Part shown: in pieces, positions 32,883 through 45,299 of the stretch | Layout: each line of letters begins with the position of its first letter | Numbering within the stretch: position 1 is the first letter of the stretch | Made by a program: the position numbers and the translations under genes | Source of the DNA: Mikania micrantha | Taxonomy: Eukaryota; Streptophyta; Magnoliopsida; Asterales; Asteraceae | Assembly: GCA_009363875.1 (NCBI GenBank) | Contig: CM018683.1 | Location: 66,636,187 to 66,700,186 of the forward strand | Direction of reading: 5' to 3' | Length of the DNA stretch: 64,000 bases | The notes under the pieces: generated by a model | What the model was told of the DNA's origin: nothing | Databases searched by the model: none | The model's input: the letters and a program-made list of their open reading frames with translations, nothing else

Positions 32883-33284
32883 CCCATAATGAGTTCAACC
32901 AACTCATTTTCTCATCTTCATCTCCTTTTAAAAACCCTAAACCCGGATTCAAGCCCCCACCACCATTCTTGAACTTCAAACCATCATATCTCCTTCAAAT
33001 CTCAACGAAATCAAGTGGTTCTTGAGCCTAAACGAAGATCTTGAACCCCTCTACTTGAAAGTACAAAGGATCCGACCTAGAAACTTCAGAATCGAAGGTA
33101 ATCTGAGCTTTAAAGTAGCGATTTTAGGGTTTTGAAACCCCTTTTTGTCGACCACTGTACAGTCGGTTTTCACACCCTTTGAACCCTAGAACTTGCACAC
33201 AAACAGATTTAGGAGGTGTAGGAAACTATCCCCCTTTGTTTTATGGTCGAGTAACTTCGAAAATCATGGCAGCCACCACCAGGC

Positions 33285-33650
33285 CGCGATGGCCGAATGA
33301 AGCCCATCAGCTCGGCGAATGTCCAGAGGCGACACAACCCCCTTCATTCGGCGAATGAGCCAATTGCTCACATTCGGTCGAATGTCTCGAACCAGCTGAC
33401 CTAGTCTTTCATTCGCCGAAGACCAACCGCCGAGGGACCACCTTCATTCGCCGAATGGCTAGCCGAAGCACCCTCCTTCGCTCGGCCATGGTTCGGCCGA
33501 ATAGGCATTCATTCGACCCTGCTCATTCTGTCGCCACTAGACTCATTCGATCGGCAAACATCATTCGACAGAGCCCCATTCGACCATCACATTCGGTCAC
33601 CCTCTCATTCGTGAGAGCCTTCTCATTCGGCCAAGAGCATGAGCAACAAT
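33285..33650. repeat. CATTCG/CGAATG motif array, 5' LTR of C
   Basis: About twenty ATTCG or CGAAT words in both orientations at irregular spacing, many as CATTCGGC or GCCGAATG. The following G-run marks its end. The 67-codon frame inside it exists in both LTRs only because the LTRs are alike. Confidence 0.85.
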
Positions 33651-36089
33651 CCGATTAGATTGAATTTGGGGGGGGGGGGGAACCGAAGTACTAGTTGGCC
33701 AACCCTATGGGATTGGGAGTGCATGTTTTGCATGCATGAAGACTCAATATGTGTGTGCATGCATGTTGTTGTGTATGCATGGGGTGATATTAGGGTTTTC
33801 ATTTATATGAAATGGTGTGAGTGCATGGAAACTTAGCTATAAAATGGAAGTGAAGTTAACAACAAAGTGGGTAGGGTTTTCAATAACAAAGAAACTTCAC
33901 AAAGTACTAACACGTAAACCCTAAGAAAATCCATAAGAATCTTTTAACTAACTTGGATGATCTAAGTGGGTTATCTAGGTCTAGTAAATCAATATATTAA
34001 TCAAGCATCATAGAACACACAAAGTCTATTAAATGGGCCCGAGGTTGGCCCAATGGGCCTAACTCAAGCCCATCATGCAAAGAAACTTATTTTCTTTAAA
34101 GTAATTATGTTTTAATAAAAGAAATTAAATTGTAAACCTTGTTAAAACAAATTAAATGATTTTTTAAATAAGTGTTACTATAAAATGGATTAACTTAAAA
34201 TAATCGACTAACGACTTTAAATATTAATGCAGGATAAGGGTTAATAATGGGTAATGAATTTGACTAAGTTAGATGAAGTCTTAGAAGCAGATTAGTAATT
34301 TAGGACACTTAGTGGCACACCGAGACCAAACCCTAGATACGACGATTATCGAATATACTTATCATAATTGAATTCTCTTAAAACAACTCAAGAACTGAAG
34401 ATACTTAGTCTACAATCAGAGAGCGCGCATTTTGTGATAATTCTATACAGAGCAACACAGGTGAGTTCATTGCCCCTTTTTCTAAACATTTTTGTTTTAA
34501 AACGCGGGGCTGAGAAGCATGCGTAAACTGTTTTATTTAAAATGCTTACTTAAATGCTTACTTTATTATATGTTTTACATATATATGATTGTTTATACTC
34601 CTAGACTCCTGTCTAGGTAATTATCATGCTAAATTAACTAACAAGTTAATTAAATTACTCTTATGAGTGATACCTAAATTCTAAACTCTAAACAACCCTT
34701 AGGCCATCAAGTTCAAATTCAAGAACCTAAATTCAAAGTGAAATCAAAGAAACTAAAGATCATATTCAAAGAAAGTTAACTCAGTGTGTGATCTGAGAAC
34801 CAAGAATCAAAATCAAGAATCAATTATCATTGTGAAATCATGGAAATTCTAAAGATCAAGATCAAGAGACTCAAGGAATCAGAAATCATAAATGTGTGTG
34901 AATCATTGAAATAATGAAATCATTACAACCTAATGAAATCATTAATGCTCAAGTCAAGGTGGATGTCAGTTGTATAGGGAATCAAGACCACGTGTAACAC
35001 ACATATAAAGTCCCCTTCAGGTATAGAAGACTCTCGTAGTCATGCTATACGGGCAACAACGTGAACTATCAAATGAGATCAATATCAAAGTCAAAATCAT
35101 GAGAATCAAGAGATCAAGAATCAAAGGATATCCTTAAAGTCCCCGCATGTACAGAAGACCTTTGGGTCAAGCTGTAAGCGCAAAACATTAAAATCCCGCT
35201 CAGTTCAGGTGTACTCCTTGTGAGTTATGCCTGACATGGGTCACGTGTGAGAGGTTACAACTTGGACAACCACCAACAACTAAGTCTAATTGATTGAGTC
35301 AAATAATGCCCAATCATCATGTCTTAGTTGTATTTAAATGTTTTATTTACTTATTCAATTAAATATTTAACATTTTATTTTTATCACTGACTTTTGGGAA
35401 ATCATGTATCTATGATGAACTTAAGAGAATCAAAGGTAAATCAAGTTTTGGAAAGCATAATCTAAATCAAAGGTGTGTTAGGTAAAAATGCTTAATTATC
35501 ATTAATATCAATGTCCTATGTGGCTTAGTATGTGGTGGGATGGCGTCTGGGCGGGTCGTAGGCTCGACTCAAGGGTATGCCCTATATATAAGCATACCGA
35601 GCTGGATGATACAGGTGATGTTAATGAAGTTAGGGTCTTTACCGAAAGAGGTTTTCAAATCATTTTCAATTACTAAATTATATGAACTCACCAACCATGT
35701 GTTGACTTGATCTTTTTGGCATGACTTCTCAGGTGACGAACAGGTCAGTTAAGAAGCCATTACTTTTGGACTAGGACTTCAAATAGAAGACTTAGTATTT
35801 TGGACCTGCATCTTTTTGGAAACATCATTATACAATATATTATTGTATATCTTGTGTAAATACTAGATAGAAATTTATGATGATGATGATACATTTACAT
35901 TATTAAATTATAAACAATACTAATGTAATTTAACTTTGTAATTCTATTATATTTAGCATTTCTCATTTATATCATGTGCAATGTAAACAATCTGATCATC
36001 ACGGTTATCACTCACGATATCGCGCCCTGGGAACCTTCCGCCCGTCGGGGAAACCCGATCCTACCCCGCCGGCTCAAGGTGTGACAGAT

Positions 36090-36102
36090 TGGTATCAGAG
36101 CC
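36090..36102 (+). promoter_or_regulatory. Primer-binding site of element C
   Basis: TGGTATCAGAGCC is separated from the LTR end (36086) by GAT. tRNA-Met type. Confidence 0.9.
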
Positions 36103-36251
36103 ATGGTTATAGAGAAATATAGGTCATTTATTTGAACGGTTTGGCCTAGACTATAACCTAGGACCCTGCATGTAGAGAACTTAAGACTTACGATCGTATT
36201 GCATTGTGTTTTCTGTATTCGATCATTGCACTAACCAATGTTCTACTGGTT

Positions 36252-37390
36252 ATGATTAGAATGTCACCAGGAAGACAACCATCACCGCCTCTCCCTTCGC
36301 AGGAGACGGACCCAGCAGTCGAGGCACTTACAACCCTGATCACTGAACAGTTGGTGGCGGTTTTTCTTGGAATCATCACCTGGATCAGGAACAGTGAGGA
36401 GTTTGCTAAGAGCTTCCCACTACTTTCTGCAGAGCAGAAGAAACCGGAAAAAGGAGAGACAAGCAAGAAGTGGAAACAGTGTCGTTCTAAGAAATCAAGA
36501 GATCCTGTAATGTACACTGAGGCCATTCCTCTTCGCCAGATGGCCGTTGCTCCAGAGTTAGAGAGTCGTAAGCGGTATGCTGGAAAAGCCCCTCTATGCG
36601 CTAGTTGTCACTATCATCACCGTGCTGAGATCTCATGCAAACCATGCACCCGTCGTGGTGAGACTAACCATTGGGATCATCAATGCATATCTTCGATGGA
36701 ATTAATATGCAAACAGAATGCTGGCAAATTTCCTTTATGTGCCACGTGCGGTCTTCACCATGCTAAGAATAAACTGTGCAAACATTGTCTGAACTGCGGA
36801 GGAAAGGGACACTGGAGTCGTGATTGTAATAATCCCCCGACTCATAACAGAATCCTGGAAACACTACATATCCCCTTCCTCGATACAACAAGGATTGTTA
36901 TGTGTGCGGACTGTCCGAACACATTGCACGAGACTGCCCCGTGAGGATATCTCTTACAAGTCCTGCACTTTCTAAGGGAAAATCTCCCCTCTGTTCGGAT
37001 TGTCACTACCATCATCAAGCTGAACTCTCATGTGTACCATGCACGCGCTGTGGTGGGAGAGAGGGACAACTGGATGCAGCAGTTGTAGGTCATCAATAAC
37101 CTCTACTCCCGTCAATATGTTGGTACATTCCCTAAATGTGCCAAATTGGTTTCACCATGGTGAGAAGAAACCTTGTAGACACTGTCTAAATATGGAAGAT
37201 ACGGACACTGGATCCAACAGTGTCGGTTTATTTCCACTAGAAAACAGAAACAAAAAGCGAGCACCTCTACTTCCTCTCAACATAACAACAACTGCTACAC
37301 GTGCGGAATGCACGGACATTTCGCAAGGGACTGTCCTAGGAAAATGCCTCCAGCAGACCAAGCAGTCACCGAGGAACTACTCGCTTTAAC
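36252..37390 (+). pseudogene. gag: Element C Gag fragment with multiplied zinc knuckles
   Basis: The start MIRMSPGRQP at 36252 aligns with element B gag, but after about 40 residues the capsid domain is missing. The frame goes straight to a Cys/His-rich array: CASCHYHHRAEISCKPC, CATCGLHHAKNKLCKHC, CGGKGHWSRDC (a standard knuckle) and, after frame breaks at 36944 and 37080, CSDCHYHHQAELSCVPC and later partial copies up to about 37380. At least three copies of a CxxCxxHH-type module suggest internal duplication. Gag without a capsid domain cannot build particles, so this element depends on others. Confidence 0.75.
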
Positions 37391-39870
37391 TGCTCCTAGG
37401 GAACACTCGGAATCCGATGACCCCATAGGTATACAAATTTCAACTTGATACATTAAATTAATTATTGGTATATTAATTAGAACTGCATAGTCTGTTATAA
37501 TTTTAGAAACAATAAATTTAAGATAGCCGTAAGCAAAGTCAGTGCCAAAAAGATAATCAGAATCATGACTTAAAGAACCTTTTAGGTTAAGTAAGTGTTA
37601 AATGATTAAATAGAGATGGGGAAAATTTTGATTACAGATTAAATACGGTATTTAGGAAGAAGACCTTAATTAAATAGAACACTAAAAGCGGTGGGAATTC
37701 AAAATGTCATAGCTGGTTTGTAAACTTTCATTTTCTATCTAGATCTCCTAGAGTTTTGAGTTATCTAAGTTGAGAACCCGGTTTAAGGATGTTAGGAAAG
37801 GATAAATGTTAGAACTGTGCTGGATTCTTATCTAAATTCGATAAGTATATCAAGGGAAACCAGTTGTGAATACTAGATGAAGATGCGTCAGAAATAATAT
37901 CCGAATGAAATATGGGCATTCCAAGTTATGGTAATGCCTTTCGGATAGAAGAATGCACCCTTGGTTCTCATGGACCTCGTGAACCGTGTGTGCAAGCCAT
38001 ATCTGGATTAGCTTGTCACTGTCATTGGGGATGACATACTGATCTATCCTAGTAGCAAGACAGAATGCGAATGACAATTCGGGGATATTCTGGAGTTATT
38101 AAAGGAAGAAAAATTCTATGTTAAATTCTTCAATTGTGATATTAGGACGAGAAGAAGTAACAGTTGGAACAATAGTTACAGTGGGTTCCGTAAGTCACGT
38201 GACTTTCGAGTAGAAGTAAGGTAAATATGCATCACTTCGAAGATGCGTATAGGGTTACTTAAAAGATAAATCATTTCCTTCATCTTAATGGATCTGTCAT
38301 ATGTTATGGTAGACCTCCCCGACTTATAGAATACTTTTTTAAAGAGGAGAATAGATTAAACAGATGGTGAAGTAAGTATACGGTTATATCAAATAACCTA
38401 AGGATTCACCATGGGTGACTTAAGGATCTCGATCCGACAATCAAGACCTAGAGTTGTGAGAGCCACCTATGAAAACTTTAAGGAGTGTGTAAGATGGTAG
38501 AGTCGAAAGACAGTTTGAGATAAACCGGATGAATACCTACTACCAAAATAATGGGTGGATCCTAGTGATAGGTAAATCAAGAAGACTTATCCTTGAGAAG
38601 GCGCACGGTCCAGATAATCAGTGCATCCGGGCGCCGATAAAATGTACCGAGACTTACAGAGATTTTATTGGTGACCGGGAATGAAGAAAGACATAGCCGA
38701 ATACGTCGGCAGATGTCTTACGTGTGCAAGGGTAAGGGCGGAACACCAGAAACCGTCAGGGTTACTGGAACAGTCTGGGATTCCGCTCTGGAAGTGAAAA
38801 CAAACAGCTATGGAATTAGATACCAAGCTACCCCGCACTTCCAGTGGTCATGATACCGTTTGGGTCATTCGTGATCGATTAACAAAAATCTGCCCTTTTC
38901 TGGCTGATGCGAGAAACTTTCACGATGGATAGACAGGCGAGATTGTGCATCAATGAGATAGTGGTACACCACGGTGTGCCATTGTCCATTTACTCGGATA
39001 GGGATAGCCGATTCACATCAAGGTTTTAGAGATCATTACAGAAATCTCTAGGGACGCACTTAAATCTGAATACAGCTTACCATCCACAACCGGATGGTCA
39101 AAGCGAATTTACTATTCAGACCCTAGAAGAAATGTTGAGAACTGATGTGTTAGATTTCGGTAGAAATTGAAACTCTCAGATGCCACCGAGAAATTTCCCT
39201 CCAGCAACAGTGACAATAGTAGTATTGAATGCACACCATTCGGGGCTCATTAAGGCCGGAAATGTCGGTCACCGAACTGTTTGCCCGAGATTGGAGGTAA
39301 TCAAACAATTAAACTAGAGCTTAGTCGAGAGACTACTGACAAGATTGTTCAGATTCAGCAAAGGCTACATACAGCAATGAGCAGACAGAAGAGTTGAACC
39401 TATAAGTGTCATAAACAGTTGGAATTTCAAGTGGGAAAAACGTGTTAAGTTAGAGGTATACCCAAGGAAGGGTGTAGTCCAAGTTGGAACGAAAGGTGAC
39501 TTTGCATCACGATACGTAGGACCGTTCGAGATTTTCGAATGTACGAGCTTTGTGACGTATAGACTGAGATCATCAGATGATCTCGGTGGTGTGCGTGACG
39601 TGTTTCACGTCTCAAGCTTGAATGAATGCCTTAATGGCAAATCGTTCATCATATCAGTTGAAGAAATTCGATTGAATGAACGACTACACCTTATCTAAGA
39701 ATCTTCGAAGAGTATGCCTCGCTAAGTTAAACAACTAAGGCAAAGCCGTACTCCGATTGTTAGGTCTCATTGGAATTCAAAGCGCAAACTCAAGTTTACT
39801 TGGGAAATGCGAAGATCACACGATGTTTAGGTAATCCCCAATTGCTTACAGAGAAAGCCGAACCCGATAA
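37391..39870 (+). pseudogene. Element C pol wreck: RT, integrase and tail remnants
   Basis: No open frame longer than about 75 codons, yet pol can be followed in pieces. RT text is at about 37930-38060 (the FIDDILIYS site reads IGDDILIYP). The integrase zinc finger is at about 38620-38740 (ADKMYRDL, CLTCARV). The core is at about 38985-39130 (SDRDSRFTS, HPQPDGQSE), with the first acidic segment altered to MELDTKLPRT. Chromodomain-like text (WNSKRK, FTWEM) is near 39770-39810. Stops and frameshifts are too many to count reliably. Protease was not located. The 0.45-kb stretch 37391-37850 is unrecognised. Confidence 0.8.
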
Positions 39871-39901
39871 CTATTCTTAAATTTCGGGACGAAATTTCTC
39901 T

Positions 39902-39914
39902 AACAAGGGGAGAC
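39902..39914 (+). promoter_or_regulatory. Polypurine tract of element C
   Basis: AACAAGGGGAGAC precedes the 3' LTR. Upstream ATTTCGGGACGAAATTTC is shared with element A. The cis signals needed for replication are intact although pol is not. Confidence 0.85.
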
Positions 39915-42900
39915 TGTAACATCAGTGCCGGAAACGTCACCGGAACAGTGACCGGTGCAGTAAAATGAACAGTAAACCAAGAACATAACTCAGTTGATGT
40001 TCATATATGAGTATCATTTCATAATATCATAGAACAAACTCAAACTTGTTTCAGAAATGAAACCCAGAATAATGGTTCGTCAGTCAGATAACTATCTGGC
40101 AATACAGAACCATCATGTGATTATTTGTTAGGATCTTATTATGTATAGACGTATGTTAGGCTTTACAGAACAAAACAACACGAATGTCGTTACATGAATG
40201 CTAAACCGACAGATAATTCGTATAGGTGACGATCTGTACGAATAAATCTGAAAGTATAACGTTTTGAATGATTTCCGATAATTAGAAAACCATATTGAAA
40301 AGTGTAGTTATCGTCGTATTTGATCGGGTGACGATTCGAACAAATACGCTTGATGACCGCGCGATTCGATTTAAACATTAAATAAATAGTTTTGAAATTT
40401 AAATAAATAAAAGATATTTAGTTAATTTATTAGGAATCACAACCTAAAATAATTTAATTAATTCCATTTTAAGACAGAGTCGTTTTGTTACGAAAACAAC
40501 GAGAAACTGACGTTTTTACGCGAAACCACTCGAAAACGAACGATAATAATTTAAGAAAATAAAACATTTTAATGTTTAACAATTTTGAAACTCATCAAAA
40601 GTAAATAAATAAGCTATCTTTATTTAAAACCGTGAAAACGCGCGTTATGTTCCGGAAATGTAACGAATACGCGAACTGAACAACGAAAACGAACCCGAAC
40701 TCACTCGGGGTATAAATACCCATAATGAGTTCAACCAACTCATTTTCTCATCTTCATCTCCCTCTAAAAACCCAAAACCCGGATTCAAGCCCCCACCACC
40801 ATTCTTGAACTTCAAACCATCATATCTCCTTCAAATCTCAACGAAATCAAGTGGTTCTTGAGCCTAAACGAAGATCTTGAACCCCTCTACTTGAAAGTAC
40901 AAAGGATTCGACCTAGAAACTTCAGAATCGAAGGTAATCTGAGCTTTAAAGTAGCGATTTTAGGGTTTTGAAACCCCTTTTTGTCGACCACTGTACAGTC
41001 GGTTTTCACACCCTTTGAACCCTAGAACTTGCACACAAACAGATTTAGGAGGTGTAGGAACTATCCCCCTTTGTTTTATGGTCGAGTAACTTCGAAAATC
41101 ATGGCAGCCACCACCAGGCCACGATGGCCGAATGAAGCCCATCAGCTCGGTGAATGTCCAGAGGCGACACAACCCCCTTCATTCGGCGAATGAGCCAATT
41201 GCTCACATTCGGTCGAATGTCTCGAACCAGCTGACCTAGTCTTTCATTCGCCGAAGACCAACCGCCGAGGGACCACCTTCATTCGCCGAATGGCTAGCCG
41301 AAGCACCCTCCTTCGCTCGGCCATGGTTCGGCCGAATAGGCATTCATTCGACCCTGCTCATTCTGTCGCCACTAGACTCATTCGATCGGCAAACATCATT
41401 CGACAGAGCCCCATTCGACCATCACATTCGGTCACCCTCTCATTCGTGAGAGCCTTCTCATTCGGCCAAGAGCATGAGCAACAATCCGATTAGATTGCAT
41501 TTGGGGGGGGGGGAAACCGAAGTACTAGTTGGCCAACCCTATGGGATTGGGAGTGCATGTTTTGCATGCATGAAGACTCAATATGTGTGTGCATGCATGT
41601 TGTTGTGTATGCATGGGGTGATATTAGGGTTTTCATTTATATGAAATGGTGTGAGTGCATGGAAACTTAGCTATCAAATGGAAGTGAAGTTAACAACGAA
41701 GTGGGTAGGGTTTTCAATAACAAAGAAACTTCACAAAGTACTAACACGTAAACCCTAAGAAAATCCATAAGAATCTTTTAACTAACTTGGATGATCTAAG
41801 TGGGTTATCTAGGTCTAGTAAATCAATATATTAATCAAGCATCATAGAACACATAAAGTCTATTAAATGGGCCCGAGGTTGGCCCAATGGGCTTAACTTA
41901 AGCCCATCATGCAAATAAACTTATTTTCTTTAAAGTAATTATGTTTTAATAAAAGAAATTAAATTGTAGACCTTGTTAAAACAAATTAAATGATTTTCTA
42001 AATAAGTATTACTATCAAATGGATTAACTTAAAATAATCAATTAACGACTTTAAATATTAATGCAGGATAAGGGTTAATAATGGGTAATGAATTTGACTA
42101 AGTTAGATGAAGTCTTAGAAGCACATTAGTAATTTAGGACACTTAGTGGCACACCGAGACCAAACCCTAGATACGAAGATTACCGAATATACTTATCATA
42201 ATTGAATTCTCTTAAAACAACTCAGGAACTGAAGATACTTAGTCTACAATCACAGAGTGCGCATTTTGTGATAATTCTATACAGAGCAACACAGGTGAGT
42301 TCATTGCCCCTTTTTCTAAACATTTTTGTTTTAAAACGCGGGGCTGAGAAGCATGCGTAAACTGTTTTATTTAAATTGTTTACTTAAATGCTTACTTTAT
42401 TATATGTTTTACATATATATGATTGTTTATACTCCTAGACTCCTGTCTAGGTAATTATCATGCTAAATTAACTAACAAGTTAATTAAATTACTCTTATGA
42501 GTGATACCTAAATTCTAAACTCTAAACAACCCTTAGGCCATCAAGTTCAAATTCAAGAACCTAAATTTAAAGTGAAATCAAAGAAACTAAAGATCATATT
42601 CAAAGAAACATAACTCAGTGTGTGATCTGAGAACCAAGAATCAAAATCAAGAATCAATTATCATTGTGAAATCATGGAAATTCTAAAGATCAAGATCAAG
42701 AGACTCAAGGAATCAGAAATCATAAATGTGTGTGAATCATTGAAATAATGAAATCATTACAACCTAATGAAATCATTAATGCTCAAGTCAAGGTGGATGT
42801 CAGTTGTATAGGGAATCAAGACCACGTGTAACACACATATAAAGTCCCCTTCAAGTATAGAAGACTCTCGTAGTCATGCTATTCGGGCAACAACGTGAAC

Positions 42901-43919
42901 TATCAAATGAGATCAATATCAAAGTCAAAATCATGAGAATCAAGAGATCAAGAATCAAAGGATATCTTTAAAGTCCCCGCATGTACAGAAGACCTTTGGG
43001 TCAAGCTGTAAGCGCAAAACATTAAAATCCCTCTCAGTTCAGGTGTACTCCTTGTGAGTTATGCCTGACATGGGTCACGTGTGAGAGGTTACAACTTGGA
43101 CAACCACCAACAACTAAGTCTAATTGATTGAGTCAAATAATGCCCAATCATCATGTCTTAGTTGTATTTAAATGTTTTATTTACTTATTCAATTAAATAT
43201 TTAACATTTTATTTTTATCACTGACTTTTGGGAAATCATGTATCTATGATGAACTTAAGAGAATCAAAGGTAAATCAAATTTTGGAAAGCATAATCTAAA
43301 TCAAAGGTGTGTTAGGTAAAAATGCTTAATTATCATTAATATCAATGTCCTATGTGGCTTAGTATGTGGTGGGATGGCATCTGGGCGGGTTGTAGGCTCG
43401 ACTCAGGGGTATGCCCTATATATAAGCATACCGAGCTGGATGATACAGGTGATGTTAATGAAGTTAGGGTCTTTACCAAAAGAGGTTTCAAATCATTTTC
43501 AATTACTAAACTATATGAACTCACCAACCATGTGTTGACTTGATCTTTTTGGCATGACTTCTCAGGTGACGAACAGGTCAGTTAAGAAGCCATTACTTTT
43601 GAACTAGGACTTCAGATATAAGACTTAGTATTTTGGACCTGCATCTTTTTGGAAACATCATTATACAATATATTATTGTATATCTTGTGTAAATACAAGA
43701 TAGAAATTTATGATGATGATGATAGATTTACATTGTTAAATTATAAACAATACTAATGTAATTTAACTTTGTAATTCTATTATATTTAGAATTTCTCATT
43801 TATATCATGTGCAATGTAAACAATCTGATCATCACGGTTATCACTCACGATATCGCGCCCCGGGAACCTTCCGCCCGTCGGGGAAACCCGATCCTACCCC
43901 GCCGGCTCGGGGTGTGACA
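39915..43919 (+). repeat. 3' LTR of element C (4005 bp)
   Basis: Nearly identical to 32079-36086, including the TATA box (40711-40718), the CATTCG block (41118-41490) and a shorter G run (11 bases, 41503-41513). Differences are scattered single bases and short indels; for example about five in the first 140 bases and fewer afterwards. Confidence 0.93.
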
Positions 43920-43924
43920 AGTTT

Positions 43925-45299
43925 GGTGATAACGCAAGACTTCCTGAGCGAGCTCAAGTAGGCGCAATAGAAAGGTTTATAGGACGACAATGTGGGTTTC
44001 GAACGTGTCTTCGGGCAAGTCAAGAACTTGGAAGACAATGACCATGGTGTGAAAGTACGATTCGGTCGTATGTGGGTGCCCAGAAATGGGGACATTCGAT
44101 CGAGAATCTTAGACGAAGCCCACAAATCACGTTATTCGGTGCATCCCGGTGCGACGAAGATGTATCATGATCTTCGAAAGGATTATTGGTGGCCAGGTAT
44201 GAAGTTTAATGTGATGCAGTATGTGAACAAGTGCCTTACTTGTGCGCAAGTAAAGGCTGAACATGAGAAGCCCTACGGATATGTGCAACCTCTTGAGGTA
44301 CCAGAATGGAAAGGGGAACACATCACCATGAATTTCATCTTCAAGCTACCAAGAACACATAAACGATAGGATACCATATGGGTGATTGTGGACCGACTAA
44401 CAAAAAGTGCACACTTCCTCCCGATTAGAGAAACGTATATGTCCGAAATGTTTTCTGATTTGTTCGTAAAGGAGATTGTTACCCGATATGGAGTTCCTGT
44501 CTCCATTTTGTCAGATTGGGATACGAGGTTCACTTCCAGATTCTGGAAGCAGTTTCATGATGCTATAGGAACGCAACTGAACATCAGTACCGCCTATAAC
44601 TCCCAGATAGATGGACAGTCTGAAAGCACTATCCAAACATTGGAGGATATGCTTAAGGCGTGCATTATCTATTTTGGAGGAAGCTGGGACGATCACTTGC
44701 CGTTGGTGGAGTTTTCATATAATAACAGCTACCACTCTAATATCGGAATGCCCCCATATGAGGCGTTGTACGGAAGACGATGTAGAACCCCAGTATGTTG
44801 GGGTGAAGCTGGACAGAAAGAGATGAGAAACAAGGTTGCCGTGGTTGATATGGCAGAAAAGTTGCGAGTGATAAAAGCACTCATGAAAGCTGCACAAGAT
44901 CGCCAAAAGTCCTACGCCGACAAGCGCCGAAGACCGATCAAGTTTAATGTTGGCAATAAAGTGTTGCTGAATGTATCACCATTGAAGGGAATCATTCGAT
45001 TCAGAAAACGAGGAAAGTTGAGTCCGAGGTACATCGGGCCGTTTCGGATAGAGGCAAAGGCAGGGAAGGTCGCGTACCAACTGGACCTACCAGATGAGCT
45101 TATTCGGATTCATCCTACCTTCCATGTGTCACACCTGAGGAAGTGTTTGGCAGATGAGCAAGCACATGTTCCTTTGGATGACTTCGAGGTAGATGACAGA
45201 CTAAACTATATTAAAGAACCAGTCGTAATTGTGGATACAAAGGAAAAGCAGCTACGAAACAAAACGGTGCGTCAGGTCAGAGTTCAGTGGAAGAATTGA
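43925..45299 (+). pseudogene. pol: Element D integrase and truncated C-terminal tail
   Basis: This continues the frame interrupted at 32078 (LVITQDFLSELK). Three TAG codons occur within 11 codons near 43958-43990. The zinc finger is in HPGATKMYHDL to CLTCAQV (about 44140-44245). The first catalytic segment reads MNFIFKLP (about 44330), so the acidic residue is Asn. SDWDTRFTS (about 44513) and GQSESTIQ (about 44616) keep the other two. A stop lies at 44367-44369. The tail has PRYIGPFRI and HPTFHVSHLRKCLADE but stops at VRVQWKN, losing the end of the chromodomain-like region. Confidence 0.9.

Larger units (their letters stand above)
32079..36086 (+). repeat. 5' LTR of element C (4008 bp)
   Basis: It begins TGTAACATCAGTGCCGG and ends in GTGTGACA two bases before the primer site region. 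A TATA box lies at 32875, a CATTCG/CGAATG-rich block at 33285-33650, a 13-base G run at 33668-33680, and family-wide U5 text up to the end. It contains scattered differences from the 3' LTR. Confidence 0.93.
32079..43919 (+). mobile_element. Element C: 11.8-kb LTR retrotransposon with 4-kb LTRs, non-autonomous
   Basis: Both LTRs are complete (32079-36086 and 39915-43919), with TGTAACATCAG starts and GTGTGACA ends, a primer site at 36090 and a polypurine tract before 39915. Target duplication: AATTT (32074-32078) and AGTTT (43920-43924), 4 of 5 identical. The interior (3.8 kb) encodes only a Gag fragment with zinc knuckles and a riddled pol. It interrupts the pol of element D between RNase H and integrase. 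It is the same family as element B. Confidence 0.93.

Noticed and set aside
33455..33658. 67-codon open frame repeated identically at 41290-41493
   Set aside because: Both copies lie in the CATTCG array of the two LTRs of element C. They are alike because the LTRs are alike, and no domain is recognisable.
38668..38853. 61-codon plus-strand frame in element C
   Set aside because: A chance frame overlapping the real but broken integrase zinc-finger reading.
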